NCBI GenBank assembly: GCA_003499325.1
Contig: DNIP01000137.1
Span: forward strand, 1 to 13,381
From: Oscillospiraceae bacterium
Lineage (GTDB): Bacteria; Bacillota; Clostridia; Oscillospirales; Acutalibacteraceae
DNA length: 13,381 nt
Direction: 5' to 3'
Shown here: piece after piece, positions 7,048 through 13,381 of the stretch
Layout: every line of letters starts with the position of its first letter
Position numbering within the stretch: the first letter of the stretch is position 1
Translations under genes and position numbers: made by a program
Notes under the pieces: model-generated
Database searches by the model: none
What the model saw: only the letters and a program-made list of their open reading frames with translations
Told to the model about the DNA's origin: nothing

Positions 7048-7878
7048 TTAATGTGCCGAAAGGTATTCCATATAGCGGTCAAAATTCATATCCAGCGCAC
7101 GCATATTATGGGCATAGGTCTTGCCGACGTAGCGGAACAAATGGGAAGAGTACGAGATGCCGCCCGCGTTCTCCTTATTGGGATAACGCAGGATAAAGCC
7201 GTAATCGACGCAATGATGAATCAACCATGAGTAGGCGGGCGTATCGGCGAACTTTCCGTCGGTCTTGACGGTCAGATAGACGAGCAGACCTGTCTGCTGT
7301 TCGCTCTCCCCTGCCGGCGGGAGCTCCTTTTTGACGTGCGCTTCCGCCATGACGAGGCTCGCCTTGGAATCCTTGCGGTATTTTTCGACCTCTTCCTTGT
7401 AGCGCTTTGCCTGATCCTCATAGGACACATAGCCCTCCACTACCATCAGGTCAAAGCCCGCGTTCTTAGCGTCGGCAACCATATTGTTCAGACCGTCAGC
7501 CGCGTCGGGCGCGATCTGAATTCCGCAGCACTCGACCGTCTCGGGCACAAAGCTCTCGTTGATCGGAGAAGCGGCGCTCACCGTCCTTAGAAACATCGGA
7601 TTAGAGGAATGGGTATCATCCTCAATGAATTCCGAGGGTGAGATCGGGCTGGTTTCGTTGAGGGAATTCACATAAAACTTGTACCCGAAAAAGATGCCGA
7701 CGATCAAAACGGCGAGCATGACCAACGGAAGGATATAGAGCAAGGCACGCTGATTTTGTACCTTGTTCTCCTCCCGCGTCTGCTGTTCCTCCAGAACGCC
7801 GCGATTCACTTTTCCGAGCTTAAAGTTCCGTTGGTTCTTTCTCAATTCTTTATGCCTCTGTATAACAATGGTACCCAC
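7048..7878 (-). CDS. VanY-like D,D-carboxypeptidase family protein, membrane-anchored, probably inactive
   Basis: Counted from the GTG at 7878, the 276-residue protein has a basic cytoplasmic N-terminus (1-44), one membrane helix (45-70), a linker, and a VanY-type domain outside the membrane (about 110-276). Family landmarks are VVEGYVSYEDQ (146-156), PPAGESEQQTGL (187-198), YGFILRYP (226-233) and SHLFRYVG (245-252). The usual SEHxTGxAVD has become SEQQTGLLVY, so the zinc ligands H and D are Q194 and Y201. The usual ExWH is SSHL (244-247), losing the catalytic E and last H. It is therefore likely a pseudoenzyme that may still bind peptidoglycan stem peptides (inference). The start is uncertain: the GTG lies within a hairpin and lacks an SD, while a TTG at 7845 has AGAGG 9 bases upstream. 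Confidence 0.85.
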   Translation of the reverse strand: MGTIVIQRHKELRKNQRNFKLGKVNRGVLEEQQTREENKVQNQRALLYILPLVMLAVLIVGIFFGYKFYVNSLNETSPISPSEFIEDDTHSSNPMFLRTVSAASPINESFVPETVECCGIQIAPDAADGLNNMVADAKNAGFDLMVVEGYVSYEDQAKRYKEEVEKYRKDSKASLVMAEAHVKKELPPAGESEQQTGLLVYLTVKTDGKFADTPAYSWLIHHCVDYGFILRYPNKENAGGISYSSHLFRYVGKTYAHNMRALDMNFDRYMEYLSAH

Positions 7879-7902
7879 TCACAGACTTGCGCCTGTGAGT
7901 GG
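7875..7902 (-). promoter_or_regulatory. Perfect 10-bp hairpin between thrS and the VanY-like gene
   Basis: CCACTCACAG (7902-7893, read on minus) pairs with CTGTGAGTGG (7884-7875) around an 8-base loop. It starts 11 bases after the thrS stop. No T tract follows (GTACCATTG), so it is not a normal terminator. It covers the GTG candidate start of the next gene. Confidence 0.6.
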
Positions 7903-7913
7903 ACAAAACCTCA

Positions 7914-9857
7914 TTATTCAATTGCTTTCGTGTCGATCTCTTCGCGCATCATATCCTTGAACGCCTCGAGGGACATAGATCCGAGATCGCCATCCTTGCG
8001 GTGACGGATGGATACGGTGTTGTTCTCAATATCCTTGTCGCCGATGATGACCATGTACGGGATCTTCTGCACCTGCGCCTCACGGATCTTGTAGCCGATC
8101 TTCTCATTGCGGTCATCGACCTCAACGCGCATACCCATATCTTCGAGCTCCTTCGCGATCTCATAGACACGGTCATGATGGCGGTCGGCGATGGGCAGCA
8201 GCTTGACCTGTACGGGTGCGAGCCACAGCGGGAACGCGCCTGCGTACTTCTCGATCAGCAGGGCGAGGGTACGCTCATAACAGCCGATGGAGGTACGATG
8301 GATGATGAACGGGTGCTTTTTCACACCGTCGCGATCCACATATTCCATACCGAACTTTTCGGCGATCATCGGGTCGATCTGAATGGTGATCAGGGTATCT
8401 TCCTTACCGAATACATTCTTGATCTGGATATCGAGCTTGGGGCCGTAGAACGCCGCCTCGCCGATACCGATCTTGTAGTTGATACCGAGGTCGCCAAGGA
8501 TCTTGCTCATCATACCCTGGACGTTGTTCCACTCCTCCTCGGTGCCGATGTACTTCTCACGGTCGTTGGGATCCCACTGGGAGAAGCGGTAAGAAACGTC
8601 CTCATACAGACCCAAGGTCTTTAAACAATAGATGGCAAGATTCAGGCAGTGCTCGAACTCGCCCTCGAGCTGCTCGGGCGTACACATCAAGTGGCCCTCG
8701 CTGATCGTGAACTGACGGACACGGATCAAGCCGTGCATCTCGCCGCTTGCCTCATTACGGAACAGGGTCGAGGTCTCGTTCAGACGCATGGGCAGGTCGC
8801 GGTAGCTTCTGCCGCGGTTGAGGAACACCTGATACTGGAACGGACAGGTCATCGGACGCAGCGCGTAGACTTCATCATCGTTATCGGGATCACCGAGGAT
8901 GAACATACCATCCTGATAATGATCCCAGTGACCGCTGATCTTGTACAGATCGGATTTTGCCATAAACGGGGTCTTGGTGAGCTGCCAGCCGTTCTTCTGC
9001 TCCAGATCCTCGATCCAGCGCTGTAACAGCTGAATAATGCGGGCGCCCTTGGGGAGCATGATCGGCAGACCCTGACCGATATAATCAACGGTGGTGAACA
9101 GCTCGAGCTCTCTGCCGAGCTTGTTGTGGTCGCGCTTCAACGCCTCTTCTCTGCGAGTGATGTACTCCTCGAGCATGGAAGCCTTCGGGAAGGAGATACC
9201 GTAGACGCGGCATAACTGCTGGTTTTTGGAATCACCGCGCCAGTATGCGCCGGTGCAGTTGGTGAGCTTGAACGCCTTGACGGGCGCTACGGACATCAGG
9301 TGAGGTCCCGCGCACAGATCGACGAATTCCGCCTGTTTATAGAAGCTGATTGGCTCGCCCTTATCCGCGTGCTCGGATGCGAGCTCAACCTTATAGGGCT
9401 CTCCGATCTCGTTGAGGAAATCAAGGGCGTCCTGCGGCGCTTTCTCAAAGCGGGAGATCTCGATGCCGGACTTGACGATCTTCTTCATCTCCGCCTCGAT
9501 TTTAGCGAGATCCTCGTTATCAAAGGGCTTTTCAACGTCAAAATCATAATAGAAGCCCTCGTCGATGGACGGACCGATAGCGAGCTTCGCCTCGGGATAG
9601 AGGCGCTTGACCGCCTGCGCGAGGATATGAGAGGTCGTATGCCAGAACGCCTGCTTACCCTCGTCGTTATCGAAGGTCAGCAGCTCAACCTTGCAATCCG
9701 AACTAAGCTCGGTTCGAAGGTCGCATACCTTGCCGTCGACCAGCGCGGCGCATACGTTTTTATACAGTCCCATAGATATGGACTTGGCGATCTGAGCGGG
9801 AGTAATGTTCTCTTCAAACTGCTGAACGACTCCGCCTTTTAACTCTACATTGATCAT
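7914..9857 (-). CDS. thrS: Threonyl-tRNA synthetase
   Basis: The 647-residue protein has the complete ThrRS domain series. An N-terminal TGS domain (1-62) is followed by the editing domain with HTTSH (73-77) and the C182/H186 pair that clear mischarged Ser-tRNA. The class II catalytic core has motif 2 RNEASGEMHGLIRVRQF (367-383), the zinc/threonine ligands C338, H389 and H520, and motif 3 around IGCYERTLALLIEKY (524-538). The anticodon-binding domain fills about 545-647. It charges tRNA-Thr in the cytoplasm. The ATG at 9857 is preceded by AAGGAG. Expression is controlled by the Thr T-box leader upstream. Confidence 0.99.
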   Translation of the reverse strand: MINVELKGGVVQQFEENITPAQIAKSISMGLYKNVCAALVDGKVCDLRTELSSDCKVELLTFDNDEGKQAFWHTTSHILAQAVKRLYPEAKLAIGPSIDEGFYYDFDVEKPFDNEDLAKIEAEMKKIVKSGIEISRFEKAPQDALDFLNEIGEPYKVELASEHADKGEPISFYKQAEFVDLCAGPHLMSVAPVKAFKLTNCTGAYWRGDSKNQQLCRVYGISFPKASMLEEYITRREEALKRDHNKLGRELELFTTVDYIGQGLPIMLPKGARIIQLLQRWIEDLEQKNGWQLTKTPFMAKSDLYKISGHWDHYQDGMFILGDPDNDDEVYALRPMTCPFQYQVFLNRGRSYRDLPMRLNETSTLFRNEASGEMHGLIRVRQFTISEGHLMCTPEQLEGEFEHCLNLAIYCLKTLGLYEDVSYRFSQWDPNDREKYIGTEEEWNNVQGMMSKILGDLGINYKIGIGEAAFYGPKLDIQIKNVFGKEDTLITIQIDPMIAEKFGMEYVDRDGVKKHPFIIHRTSIGCYERTLALLIEKYAGAFPLWLAPVQVKLLPIADRHHDRVYEIAKELEDMGMRVEVDDRNEKIGYKIREAQVQKIPYMVIIGDKDIENNTVSIRHRKDGDLGSMSLEAFKDMMREEIDTKAIE

Positions 9858-9916
9858 ATTGATCCTCTCCTTTTCTATAAATAAGGGTAACCATGCTTCA
9901 ACTACAGCAACCCTCC

Positions 9917-9960
9917 GTCATCGGATCATCATCCGATGACACCTCCCTTAGGAAAGGGAG
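9917..9960 (-). repeat. Two-hairpin palindromic element in the thrS leader
   Basis: Two adjacent perfect hairpins lie between the T-box terminator and the thrS start: CTCCCTT/AAGGGAG with a 4-base loop (9943-9960), and a 10-bp stem GTCATCGGAT/ATCCGATGAC with a 4-base loop (9917-9940). The pairing of a CCTCCC...GGGAG hairpin with a CGTCAT..GATGAC hairpin resembles short intergenic repeats common in Ruminococcus and Faecalibacterium genomes (recognised from general familiarity). There is no second copy in this window. Confidence 0.6.
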
Positions 9961-9961
9961 T

Positions 9962-9997
9962 AAAAAAGCCCTGCTATTTCCGAAGAAATAACAGGGC
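9962..9997 (-). terminator. T-box-controlled terminator upstream of thrS
   Basis: A 13-bp stem (GCCCTGTTATTTC with GAAATAGCAGGGC, one G-U pair) closes on a TTCG tetraloop and is followed by six T residues on the minus strand. It sits directly after the T-box sequence and would stop transcription when tRNA-Thr is charged. Confidence 0.93.
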
Positions 9998-10217
9998 GTA
10001 TTCACGCGGTTCCACCTGATTCGATATGGATCATTTCATGATGATCCTATCCTCATTCTTGCCTTAACGCGGCTTACGTCGCTCCATTTCCTGAGCGAGA
10101 CATATCGAATGATATGAGGGGTGGTATTCCGCTATGCGCGTGCCGTCTTGCACCGACCGACGGCTCTCTGTAACGCGAAAACAGCGGACATTGTCCCCTA
10201 TTCACATATTGAATTCA
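9962..10217 (-). promoter_or_regulatory. T-box leader (threonine specific) controlling thrS
   Basis: Stem I base AGGGG (10199-10195) pairs with CCCCT (10121-10117), and CCGCT (10187-10183) with AGCGG (10133-10129). The specifier loop between them contains AATACCA, giving the Thr codon ACC at 10125-10123. The AGAG and GGTGC elements of the distal stem I are visible near 10165 and 10155. Stem II (10098-10079), a GCC...GGC region fitting IIA/B, and stem III (10047-10028) follow. The T-box AGGTGGAACCGCG is at 10017-10005; its TGGA would pair with a UCCA tRNA end. Uncharged tRNA-Thr should stabilise the antiterminator and allow thrS transcription. The 5' end is inferred from the promoter. Confidence 0.95.
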
Positions 10218-10223
10218 AAGAAT

Positions 10224-10252
10224 AATATATCACCTAAATCGGCGGCTGTCAA
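10224..10252 (-). promoter_or_regulatory. SigA-type promoter of thrS
   Basis: Minus-strand TTGACA (10252-10247, perfect consensus) and TATATT (10229-10224) are 17 bases apart. Transcription is expected from about 10217, just upstream of T-box stem I. The promoter begins 17 bases after the stop codon of the LRR-dockerin gene, with no terminator between. Confidence 0.88.
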
Positions 10253-10269
10253 TGGTTAATTGTGAGAAA

Positions 10270-11670
10270 TTATAAAAGGTGAACGATTTTCAGCTGGCAG
10301 ATATAGGCGTCCAGAATATTTATATCACCGTCAAAATTGACGTCCGCCGAAGCGGTCTGTGTGCCGTTAAGCTCTACCAGATGCGCGATGTAATACTGGA
10401 TCGTGGAGGCGTCGAGCAGATCGAGCTCACTGCTGCTGTCAACATCACCCATCAAGGTATTGACAGTGTGATCGGACAAGGCGCTCTTAGCCGCCGCGTC
10501 ATCATTACAGCATACCACTGCCTTGGTGCATCCGCTGAGCGCTGACGGACTGATATCCTTCGTCTCGGGCGCTATCGCGATGCCCTCCAAGGCGGTACAG
10601 CCGTCGAACGCGTTGTCATTCAGCTGTGTTACGCCGCTTGTCATCAGCACATAATTCAGCGAGGTACAGCTCTTGAACGCGTGATAGGAAACGGTCAGAT
10701 GATCGCCGTGGAGCATGGCGTTGTTGATCGCGGAAGCGCCGTTAAAGGCATACTGACCGATATAGGATAAGGTAGAAGGCGCCTTGAACTCCGTCAGGCT
10801 CTTGCATCCTCTGAATGCGCCGTCACCGATGGTCACAAGGCCCTCGGGATAGTCGATACTCTCCAGTCCTATGCAATCGGCAAAAGCGTAATGGTCGATC
10901 GAATAGACCGTCTCGGGGATGGCGACGGACTTAGTTTTGGAGCTGACAAAGGCATGGGGCGCGATCCGCTTAACGGTATCGGGCACCGTCACATCGATAT
11001 CCGTTCCCTGATAGCGGAGCAGAACGCCGTCGCCTGCTACGGCAAAATCGCCCGCCTTACTCAGATACGGTGTGCCGTCAAAGGCATAAGCGCCGACTGC
11101 GCTGAGTGACGCGGGAAGGTTTACGCTGCTGAGCTTCGTACAGCCATAGAACGCGCCCGTTCCGATGCTCAAAAGCCCCTCATACGCGGTGAATGATTTG
11201 AGGTACTCACAGCGCGCAAACGCATAGGACGCGACAGAAGTACAGCGCGTCGGGATCGTCACGCTCTCAGAGTTACCGTTGTACCACAACAGCACACTGC
11301 CGAGCATCACATACTTGTCAGACGAGTTATCGAGATACGGCGTATCATAAAAGGCGAGATCGCCGACCTCGGAGATCTTGTCGCCCGAAGTAACGCTACT
11401 CAGTGAGGAACAGCCATAGAACGCCCTGTCCCCTATCACGCGGACTGCGTCATTGAGCTTGACGCTCTGCACCTTGGTATTCCCGGCAAAGGCGGAATCC
11501 CCGATCGCGGTGATATGCGCGGGGATCGTTACGTTGGCGTCACTGCCGTTGTACTTGATCAGCACGCCCGACTGTACGTCAAAATCCTCATGCGCTGCCG
11601 AAGTCGGGATAATAAAAAAGGAAGAGCACAGCAAAACACAGACCATGATGAAACAACACAGCTTTTTCAT
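10270..11670 (-). CDS. Secreted BspA-type leucine-rich repeat (LRR_5) protein with C-terminal type I dockerin
   Basis: The 466-residue protein starts with a clear signal peptide (1-25; hydrophobic core then PTSA-A). Residues 30-400 are LRR_5/BspA repeats of the form 'VTIP..VTSIG..AFxGCxxLxSV', for example 47-61, 74-92 and 274-292. The C-terminus (408-466) is a type I dockerin with two calcium loops, GDVDSSSELDLLD (408-420) and ADVNFDGDINILD (442-454). Dockerins attach proteins to cohesin scaffoldins on the cell surface; BspA repeats often mediate binding to proteins or host matrix. No catalytic domain is visible. ATG at 11670 follows AAGGAGG with 8-base spacing. It is 29 bases from the upstream membrane-protein gene and probably shares its transcript. 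Confidence 0.93.
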   Translation of the reverse strand: MKKLCCFIMVCVLLCSSFFIIPTSAAHEDFDVQSGVLIKYNGSDANVTIPAHITAIGDSAFAGNTKVQSVKLNDAVRVIGDRAFYGCSSLSSVTSGDKISEVGDLAFYDTPYLDNSSDKYVMLGSVLLWYNGNSESVTIPTRCTSVASYAFARCEYLKSFTAYEGLLSIGTGAFYGCTKLSSVNLPASLSAVGAYAFDGTPYLSKAGDFAVAGDGVLLRYQGTDIDVTVPDTVKRIAPHAFVSSKTKSVAIPETVYSIDHYAFADCIGLESIDYPEGLVTIGDGAFRGCKSLTEFKAPSTLSYIGQYAFNGASAINNAMLHGDHLTVSYHAFKSCTSLNYVLMTSGVTQLNDNAFDGCTALEGIAIAPETKDISPSALSGCTKAVVCCNDDAAAKSALSDHTVNTLMGDVDSSSELDLLDASTIQYYIAHLVELNGTQTASADVNFDGDINILDAYICQLKIVHLL

Positions 11671-11699
11671 GCTATCATCCTCCTTATATCAAATATCGA

Positions 11700-12839
11700 T
11701 TATTCGGATTTTCTGGAGATATCCAGAATCAATTTGTCGATGTCATCCAATCTGGATTCGTAATCCTTGGGTCTGTCATCGGTTTCGTCGGATTCCTCCT
11801 GAATCTCTGTCAGATAACCTTCGGTATCGGGATTCAGGTGATCATACTCCTGTAACGGATCCGCAGGCTTATCATGGCTGTTATGCGTATCCTGATACAG
11901 ATAGCCCTCGGTATCGCTGCTTTCACGGTACTCAGTGTTCTCTTGGCTGTCGTTCTGATCCTCCGATATATTACTGGCGATAAAGCCATCGACCTTTTCA
12001 TCGGCGGGATCGGAAGCGAGTTCCTCAACCTTATCGATGACTGTCACATGCTCCTTATCCTTTGCGAATGCGGTGATCTCGATCAGGATCGAAAGGATAT
12101 AAAGACCGAACAGCAGCATCTCGAGCGGTTGAGCGTTGTTGAGGATCGTAAGGGAATCAAAGCGGAACCACAGATGATAGACGCCGTAAGGAATCATCAT
12201 CGCGACTGCCGGTAATCCGAACACAAAGCAGGATTTAAGCGAGCTCTTGTTCTTGATCAGCGACAGGACAACAGCGTAATGATAGAAGAACAGAGTAGCG
12301 AAAACGTAGCAGATCAACGCGCTGACATCCGCGAGCTTGATGGAGATCGTCGTAAACTGAATGAATACGAGAATCATCCGAACACCGCAGAATACGGCGG
12401 GAACCGCATTAAGCAGGGAGAGATTCTTGCCCTCTTTGCGACGGAAGATATGATTCAGACTGAAAACGACAAATACAACAGCAGACAGAAGCGCCAACAC
12501 GGCGCCGAGGAATTGAACGACAGAGATCGTGCCCGAGTTGAACATCTGAAAAGCAGTCAAGCCGCCGTCAGCCGCCAACAGCACCGACAGTAAAAGGCCG
12601 ATCAGTCCTGCGGGAACATTCTTATGCGGCACATAATACGGCGATATCTTCTTATCCACCGCAACAAACAGCAGAGCGAACAGAAGAATCAGTACGGCGG
12701 CGCCGATATAGCAATATTCCATCTGTAGCGCGGTCAGCCCGAACACACTGCCCTGAGGCAGCAGCTCCTGAGCCATTTTAAAAAATCCTGCCGCCAAAAA
12801 CAGCGGAACAAAAGGAATCCAGGATAGTTTGGATCTCAT
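11700..12839 (-). CDS. Polytopic membrane protein with acidic cytoplasmic tail, unknown function
   Basis: I do not recognise the family. The 379-residue protein has about eight hydrophobic helices (roughly residues 5-24, 42-62, 77-97, 107-130, 145-166, 171-195, 204-224, 238-259) and then a tail of about 115 residues rich in D, E, S and N. The tail holds two copies of DTEGYL (309-314 and 338-343) and ends in a charged amphipathic helix (DYESRLDDIDKLILDISRK). Two in-frame ATGs exist. The first (12845) is 1 base from AGGAG, and the second (12839) is 7 bases away, so I choose 12839. It lies 29 bases upstream of the secreted LRR-dockerin gene. A sensor, a transport accessory or a surface-assembly role are all possible; none is shown. 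Confidence 0.85.
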   Translation of the reverse strand: MRSKLSWIPFVPLFLAAGFFKMAQELLPQGSVFGLTALQMEYCYIGAAVLILLFALLFVAVDKKISPYYVPHKNVPAGLIGLLLSVLLAADGGLTAFQMFNSGTISVVQFLGAVLALLSAVVFVVFSLNHIFRRKEGKNLSLLNAVPAVFCGVRMILVFIQFTTISIKLADVSALICYVFATLFFYHYAVVLSLIKNKSSLKSCFVFGLPAVAMMIPYGVYHLWFRFDSLTILNNAQPLEMLLFGLYILSILIEITAFAKDKEHVTVIDKVEELASDPADEKVDGFIASNISEDQNDSQENTEYRESSDTEGYLYQDTHNSHDKPADPLQEYDHLNPDTEGYLTEIQEESDETDDRPKDYESRLDDIDKLILDISRKSE

Positions 12840-12845
12840 AATCAT

Positions 12846-12967
12846 ACTCCTTAATATCAGTCTGATCGAATCAAAACAGCGTCATTTGCCGAACCATCAG
12901 ACCGCGATCTATCCGCAGTTATCACCGCAAAAGCGATAATGACGCGATAAAGCGCACAATTTTGCTA
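12846..12967 (-). promoter_or_regulatory. Long structured 5' leader of the membrane-protein operon
   Basis: About 120 bases separate the inferred start site from the gene. On the minus strand two hairpins can form: 7 bp TTATCGC/GTGATAA (12939-12919, one G-U) and 7 bp GTCTGAT/ATCAGAC (12902-12860, large loop). The last one ends 8 bases before the AGGAG ribosome site. I do not recognise a known riboswitch. Confidence 0.35.
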
Positions 12968-12973
12968 CCATAT

Positions 12974-13002
12974 ATTGTATATGAAGGAGCGGGTACTGTC
13001 AA
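12974..13002 (-). promoter_or_regulatory. SigA-type promoter for the membrane protein and LRR-dockerin operon
   Basis: Minus-strand TTGACA (13002-12997) and TACAAT (12979-12974) are 17 bases apart, an almost ideal primary-sigma promoter. It lies between the upstream terminator and the membrane-protein gene. Confidence 0.88.
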
Positions 13003-13046
13003 GTTAAGGTTTTGTAAATAATCATTTAAACTATCAGCAAATCGGC

Positions 13047-13077
13047 AAAAAAAGCTCCACCGCCGAAGCGGTGGAGC
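13047..13077 (-). terminator. Strong intrinsic terminator after the dockerin protein gene
   Basis: A perfect 10-bp GC-rich stem (GCTCCACCGC with GCGGTGGAGC) closes on a TTCG tetraloop and is followed by seven T residues on the minus strand. It begins 7 bases after the stop codon at 13085. Confidence 0.97.
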
Positions 13078-13084
13078 GAGTGCC

Positions 13085-13381
13085 TTAATGTAAAGGCTTT
13101 CCGATATTTTCGTTTGCCGGCATATTGGCTAACCATCTCTGGATTTCGGTAACGTCCAGCACATTGACCATGCCGTCCTCATTGGTATCCGCAACGGAAT
13201 AATCAAGAGTGAGCGGGGTCAGCATCTGGGAGGAATCTCTCAGGATATAGGTCGCGTCTGCGATAGTGACCTTGCGATCCAGATCAACGTCGCCGAGATA
13301 CGGATTATCTCTGTAACGCAGCTCATCGAGTGCGGCGAGATAAAGCGTGAAGATGGTATCCAGAGCGGCTTTGTTGTCATC
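13085..13381 (-). CDS. C-terminal part of a type I dockerin-containing protein (5' end outside window)
   Basis: An open frame enters at the window edge and runs 98 codons to TAA at 13087-13085. It encodes a type I dockerin with two calcium loops, GDVDLDRKVTIAD and ADTNEDGMVNVLD, each followed by the usual helix (ATYILRDSS and VTEIQRWLANM). The rest of the protein, which would define its catalytic or binding role, lies beyond 13381. The dockerin indicates secretion and attachment to a cohesin scaffold. It is closed by a strong terminator, so it is a separate transcript from the operon below it. Confidence 0.93.
   Translation of the reverse strand, partial: DDNKAALDTIFTLYLAALDELRYRDNPYLGDVDLDRKVTIADATYILRDSSQMLTPLTLDYSVADTNEDGMVNVLDVTEIQRWLANMPANENIGKPLH

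Noticed and set aside
7875..7902. Hairpin as an intrinsic terminator of thrS
   Set aside because: No T run follows on either strand, so it is listed as a regulatory hairpin instead.
7899..8624. Plus-strand open frame (241 codons) opposite thrS
   Set aside because: It is a shadow of the ThrRS coding sequence, with a His/Asp/Leu-rich low-information translation and no promoter or ribosome site.
1..13381. CRISPR array, prophage, transposase or defence genes
   Set aside because: I found no regularly spaced repeats, no integrase or transposase motifs and no recognisable defence domains; coding content is housekeeping plus dockerin-type surface proteins.

Overview
The window looks like chromosomal DNA of a Gram-positive, gut-type member of the Clostridia, most likely Ruminococcus-like (Oscillospiraceae). 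The evidence is a T-box leader on thrS, a dnaG-rpoD (sigA) pair, SigA-type promoters with 17-base spacers, near-perfect Shine-Dalgarno sites, and two proteins ending in type I dockerin modules, one of them a BspA-type leucine-rich-repeat protein. Every gene I can support lies on the minus strand, so transcription runs from high to low coordinates. Genus assignment is inference; no rRNA is present.

Right end (13381 to 10270), the secreted and surface region: the C-terminus of a dockerin protein (13085-13381) closed by a strong UUCG-loop terminator; a good promoter and a leader of about 120 nt; an 8-helix membrane protein with a long acidic cytoplasmic tail (11700-12839); then, 29 bases on, a secreted BspA/LRR_5 protein with its own dockerin (10270-11670). 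The last two probably form one transcript.

Middle (10252 to 6678), the translation genes: a promoter, a complete threonine T-box leader with ACC specifier and terminator, a two-hairpin repeat-like element, thrS (7914-9857), a VanY-family membrane-anchored protein that has lost the canonical zinc and catalytic residues (7048-7878), and rpmE for ribosomal protein bL31 with its own strong promoter.

Left part (6585 to 1), core housekeeping: an IMPACT/YigZ-family gene, dnaG primase, the primary sigma factor rpoD, and a small zincin-type metallopeptidase placed 4 bases after rpoD and closed by a terminator. A separate promoter then drives a TrpR-like YerC/YecD regulator overlapping a class I methyltransferase gene by 4 bases. 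hslO (Hsp33) follows, and a promoter then drives a tRNA-Val(UAC) that runs off the window start.

Most of the window is ordinary core genome. I see no defence system, CRISPR array, prophage or transposase. The observations most worth following are the apparently catalytically dead VanY-like protein whose candidate start codon is buried in a perfect hairpin, an extra long-range helix in the thrS T-box leader, a repeat element between that leader and thrS, and the dockerin/LRR/acidic-tail membrane protein cluster.
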